A stretch of DNA of 64,000 nt from Chryseobacterium balustinum (GTDB lineage Bacteria > Bacteroidota > Bacteroidia > Flavobacteriales > Weeksellaceae), in the NCBI RefSeq assembly GCF_900168205.1, contig NZ_FUZE01000022.1, positions 17,329 through 81,328 of the forward strand. The letters run 5' to 3'. The stretch's first letter is position 1; the number at the start of each line of letters is the position of its first letter. This document shows positions 61,450 to 64,000 of the stretch, one piece after another. The position numbers and the translations under genes are program-made. Under the pieces are notes generated by a model. That model was not told the DNA's origin and did not search any database. It saw only the letters and a list, made by a program, of their open reading frames with translations.

Positions 61450-61659
61450 ATAAAGCAAGAATATAGTTTGCAGACATAAAAATATAACTCGCAGACAGAA
61501 GAATATAACTTACAGACAGAAGAATATAACTTGATGATGCAAAAATATAAATCAATATCGCTAAAATATAAAGTCTGAGTGTGCCAATATAAAATGATAT
61601 CGCAAAAAAATAAAGTTACATTGTAAGAATGTAACTTTAGATGGAAAGAATATTGAAAT
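61450..61659. repeat. Degenerate 21-bp tandem repeats, about ten units
   Basis: Nine units of exactly 21 bp cover 61450-61638 and a tenth weaker one ends at 61659. Two neighbouring units (61492-61512 and 61513-61533) differ at one base. The others share the phase of an AAnAATATAA core. It lies in a gene-free stretch (61111-61861). Confidence 0.75.
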
Positions 61660-61861
61660 GGATCTCCGCTTTTAAGAATAACGCTGAATCCAGCAGTCGT
61701 TTTGTCATTCTGTAAGAATCTCAATACACTAAAAACAGGGTTGTTTAGATCCCTATGAAATGGTAAACAAGCTGTTACCTATTGATTTCGTAACAATTAC
61801 GGATATTCTTATCCTTATTGTTTATGATCTTATTCTTGTATAGCTTTAGAAGAAGTAAATA

Positions 61862-62593
61862 TTATTTTTGCTTCTTAAATGTAATGGGGGAAATCGTTGC
61901 ATATTCGGGTGAAGTGGCTCCGTAAAGGCTTTTGACGTATTTTTTAACGTTTTGAGCGATGGAGTAGAGCCCTATTTCTTCTGCGTATAAGATCTGGTCT
62001 CTTTCGATGAGCTTGATGTTGAGCTCGGCTTCGGTTTGGTCTACGAATTGGGTAGCGTTGATCAATGAATCTTTGTAAGTGCTGAGATCGGTTAATTTCA
62101 ATTCGTCTTCATCCGGATTGTAATTGGGAATGGTTGCCAATAACTGCAAAAGGATCCCGAAATTCTCGGCTTGCTGAGTGAATGACTGTCGGGAGTTAGA
62201 AATTGAGTTGTTGGTTGATAGTTGTTCGTCGTCAGTTTTTGCAGAAACTGATCTTTTCTTACGACTACCTTGAATAGAACGGTTTAAGGATTTTGCCTGG
62301 TCTAATGTTCCAGTCATTAATCCTAAAATTTCTAAGCGATTGATAATTCTGGTGAGGATAGGCTTTAGGTTTTCGAAAGCGGTCTGGCGCAGTGCGATGG
62401 CATTCTTGTTGGCATTTCGTTTATCTTCGACCTCGACTAATTTTGCACTAGCTGTAGCGTACAATCCCTGAAGATTGGCAACCGTAAGATTGGGTACCGG
62501 TGGATTGTAAAGCGTGTAAACGGAAACTTGCTGTGAAAGTTTTTGTAGGTTGGCCACATTGCGGGCGTGTCCTACTTCAGATGTTGAAGGCAT
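61862..62593 (-). CDS. Hypothetical Bacteroidota protein
   Basis: 243 residues from ATG at 62593 (another ATG at 62599 is in frame). Helical, with VGHARNVANLQKLSQQVSVY, LTVANLQGLYATASAKLVEV and AFENLKPILTRIINRLEILG, a Lys/Ser-rich variable centre, then NAEEIGLYSIAQNVKKYVKS-like C-terminal helix. Belongs to a family often present in several copies in Chryseobacterium-type genomes. Its function is unknown, and no named domain is seen. Its codons are richer in G and C than its neighbours. Confidence 0.7.
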   Translation of the reverse strand: MPSTSEVGHARNVANLQKLSQQVSVYTLYNPPVPNLTVANLQGLYATASAKLVEVEDKRNANKNAIALRQTAFENLKPILTRIINRLEILGLMTGTLDQAKSLNRSIQGSRKKRSVSAKTDDEQLSTNNSISNSRQSFTQQAENFGILLQLLATIPNYNPDEDELKLTDLSTYKDSLINATQFVDQTEAELNIKLIERDQILYAEEIGLYSIAQNVKKYVKSLYGATSPEYATISPITFKKQK

Positions 62594-62705
62594 AATCATT
62601 TGTGTTTAAATTGTTTATTCAAATTTAGAAATTATTTTGAATTGAAGTGAGTTTTTGGTGAAATATTTTGAGGGTGAGGGGATTATGTTGAGTTTGGGGA
62701 TGAGA

Positions 62706-62735
62706 AAACCCTAGCGGGAGGCTAGGGTTTTTGGT
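62706..62735. terminator. Strong hairpin terminator
   Basis: AAACCCTAGC (62706-62715) pairs with GCTAGGGTTT (62721-62730), 5-base loop, with a T-run after it on the plus strand and an A/T-flank on the other. It separates the two minus-strand genes. Confidence 0.75.
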
Positions 62736-62777
62736 TTTTAGAATGAAAGTAAACGTTGTAAATTTAAGTTATAGGTT

Positions 62778-63947
62778 TTATTCTTGATTATAACTCACTC
62801 TTATTATTTCATTTTTCCTAGAAAAGGAAGCTTTTAAAAGTCTTCTGCTTTGTAATTCTCTTATAAGTTTTTCGTTATCTAGGTTGTATTCAATATCAAA
62901 TTCTTCTTTGTTATTAATTTTTGGAAAAGGTTCTGGTAATAGATTTACATACTCTAATATTTCATTATCAGAATATTTTCCAGAAATCTCATTGGTTAAA
63001 AATTTTATTTTTTCATCGTTAGACAGATTTGATTCTAATGCAACTGTTGTAAAATACTCAGAGTACAAATGAAATTTAAGATTATTAAAATTATTGATAA
63101 TGGTTTTAATGAAATTTAGGTCTTCTTTATTAAATTTTTGTTCTTCAATTAAGTATTTCAATATATTTTGTTTGTATTGTGCATTTATATCAGATATGAA
63201 AATATCTGTCCAAACTTCAATATCGAATTCATTGAAATTTTGGTAATTTTCGTATAATAAATCTTCATTTTGTTGAAATAGTAAAATTCTGTTATTACTC
63301 TCTAAATAGATAATATTTTGAGAATTAAAATTTATTAGATCATTATTAATAAGTGTTGATATTCTCTCTTTTCTTTTTATTTCTGCTACATCATACCTGT
63401 TTGCAAAAGATTTAGTTAGGTTATTGAATGATGAATCAGTAATTTCAGAATTTATAATATCAAGTACAAATTGATTAACTGTTTTAATATCAATCTTTGT
63501 TTTTTTGATTTTATTTTCCTCTTCTTCTTCTTCTTCTTCTTCTTCTTCTTCTTCTGAGTCGATATTAATAATTTGTACTTGTTCGTTTAACTTATATTGA
63601 GAAAGCTCAATATAGTTTTCCTCAACATTTAAATAATTTTTGAAATAATTAAAATCTCCAATAATATCATTTTCGTATTCGAGAAGTAGATTTCCCCAGT
63701 GTGGAATTAATTTATTTTCTGAAACAAGATTGTTCCATAAACCTTTATTTTTAATGTCTTCTATATTTTCTATTTTAAAATTTATTTTTTTCGTCAATAA
63801 AAACTTGTTTTCATTAGAAAGATCTTTATTATTTAAAAGTTTTATAACTGATTTTATCTCCTCTTCTGTGTTATCTTCTCCTGTTAATATAATTTGTTCT
63901 ACATATTGTACGTCTTCAAACCAACTTAGACATTTTAGTTTAAATCC
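62778..63947 (-). pseudogene. 5'-truncated gene resembling the C-terminal part of a YobI-type P-loop NTPase
   Basis: The frame runs open from the TAA at 63948-63950 down to 62778 (about 389 codons) with no good ATG upstream. A TTG at 63797 would give 339 residues. The repeated pattern IENIEDIKNKGLWNNLV, then LIPHWGNLLLEYE and a poly-Glu run coded by (GAA)n at about 63520-63556, resembles the C-terminal repeats of large YobI-like NTPases. All frames upstream are closed by stops, so the N-terminal part is lost. Family call is tentative. Confidence 0.5.
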
Positions 63948-64000
63948 TTAAGGAGGATTTTCGATTTATAAACTTACTAATTTTTGTTGATTATATATTT

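Noticed and set aside
61450..61659. CRISPR array
   Set aside because: The units are contiguous 21-bp degenerate repeats without spacers, and no cas gene is present.
61437..61724. 95-codon minus-strand frame with a 7-residue repeat
   Set aside because: It is a reading of the 21-bp tandem repeat array. No start context or signal of coding.

Overview
The window is AT-rich DNA from a member of the Bacteroidota, most likely a flavobacterium of the Chryseobacterium/Elizabethkingia type. The evidence is a SusC/SusD pair, DUF3408 and CTnDOT-type mobilization genes, RteC, several promoters of the Bacteroidota form TTTG-N19/20-TAnnTTTG, and core genes (rpsO, pnp, mgtE) typical of that group. Genus is an inference.

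Layout. (1) About 1-51.1 kb is an integrated, transferable element (ICE, IME or a relic). Its right end lies in a tRNA-Leu(CAA) gene at 51042-51121 (minus strand), into which the 3' end of a large serine recombinase gene runs. (2) 1.0-5.3 kb is a conjugation/mobilization module: traA/ParA, a DUF3408 protein and a membrane protein on the minus strand, a probable oriT region, then mobA and the mobB relaxase on the plus strand. (3) 5.3-15.3 kb is cargo: a zeta-like toxin-antitoxin pair, a four-gene ABC-3C type conflict operon (MBL hydrolase, trypsin-like protease, small middle component, Rad50-like ATPase), a DUF2971 gene and a Zn-finger-like gene. (4) 15.6-19.6 kb resembles the CTnDOT excision operon: Xis2d-like HTH, DUF4099/DUF3945 protein, topoisomerase III. 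(5) 19.7-33.7 kb is a dense defence-type island: DUF4062 plus Schlafen-like ATPase, AbiEi-like, DUF2971, Mrr-like nuclease, HEPN proteins, AbiH, further PD-(D/E)XK proteins, a RES-domain protein and small regulators. (6) 33.9-45.6 kb begins with a long hairpin-rich non-coding stretch. It continues with a SusC-SusD-S9 peptidase operon, a convergent set of small secreted Cys-containing proteins with a MauE-type membrane protein, and a TPR/AraC regulator. (7) 45.6-51.1 kb holds rteC, the coupling protein gene mobC, a 1-kb gap, a small ORF and the recombinase.

From 51.2 kb onward the DNA is ordinary chromosome: MBL hydrolase, conserved proteins, GAF/fRMsr, BtuF-like protein, MgtE, rpsO, pnp. Its gaps carry strong terminators, a dispersed 22-bp inverted repeat, a 21-bp tandem array, an MFS gene remnant and a truncated gene at the right edge.

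How it fits together. MobA/MobB/MobC with oriT would process and deliver DNA. RteC and the xis-orf3-exc-like operon would control excision, and the serine recombinase would do integration and excision at tRNA-Leu. Only three tra genes are visible and mobC lies 41 kb from mobB, so the element may depend on a type IV secretion system encoded elsewhere. Most of the cargo looks like genome-defence or toxin functions. The best candidate for something undescribed is the SusCD/S9/DUF6520/MauE/AraC cassette with its palindromic operator. The defence island also holds several proteins that fit no named system.
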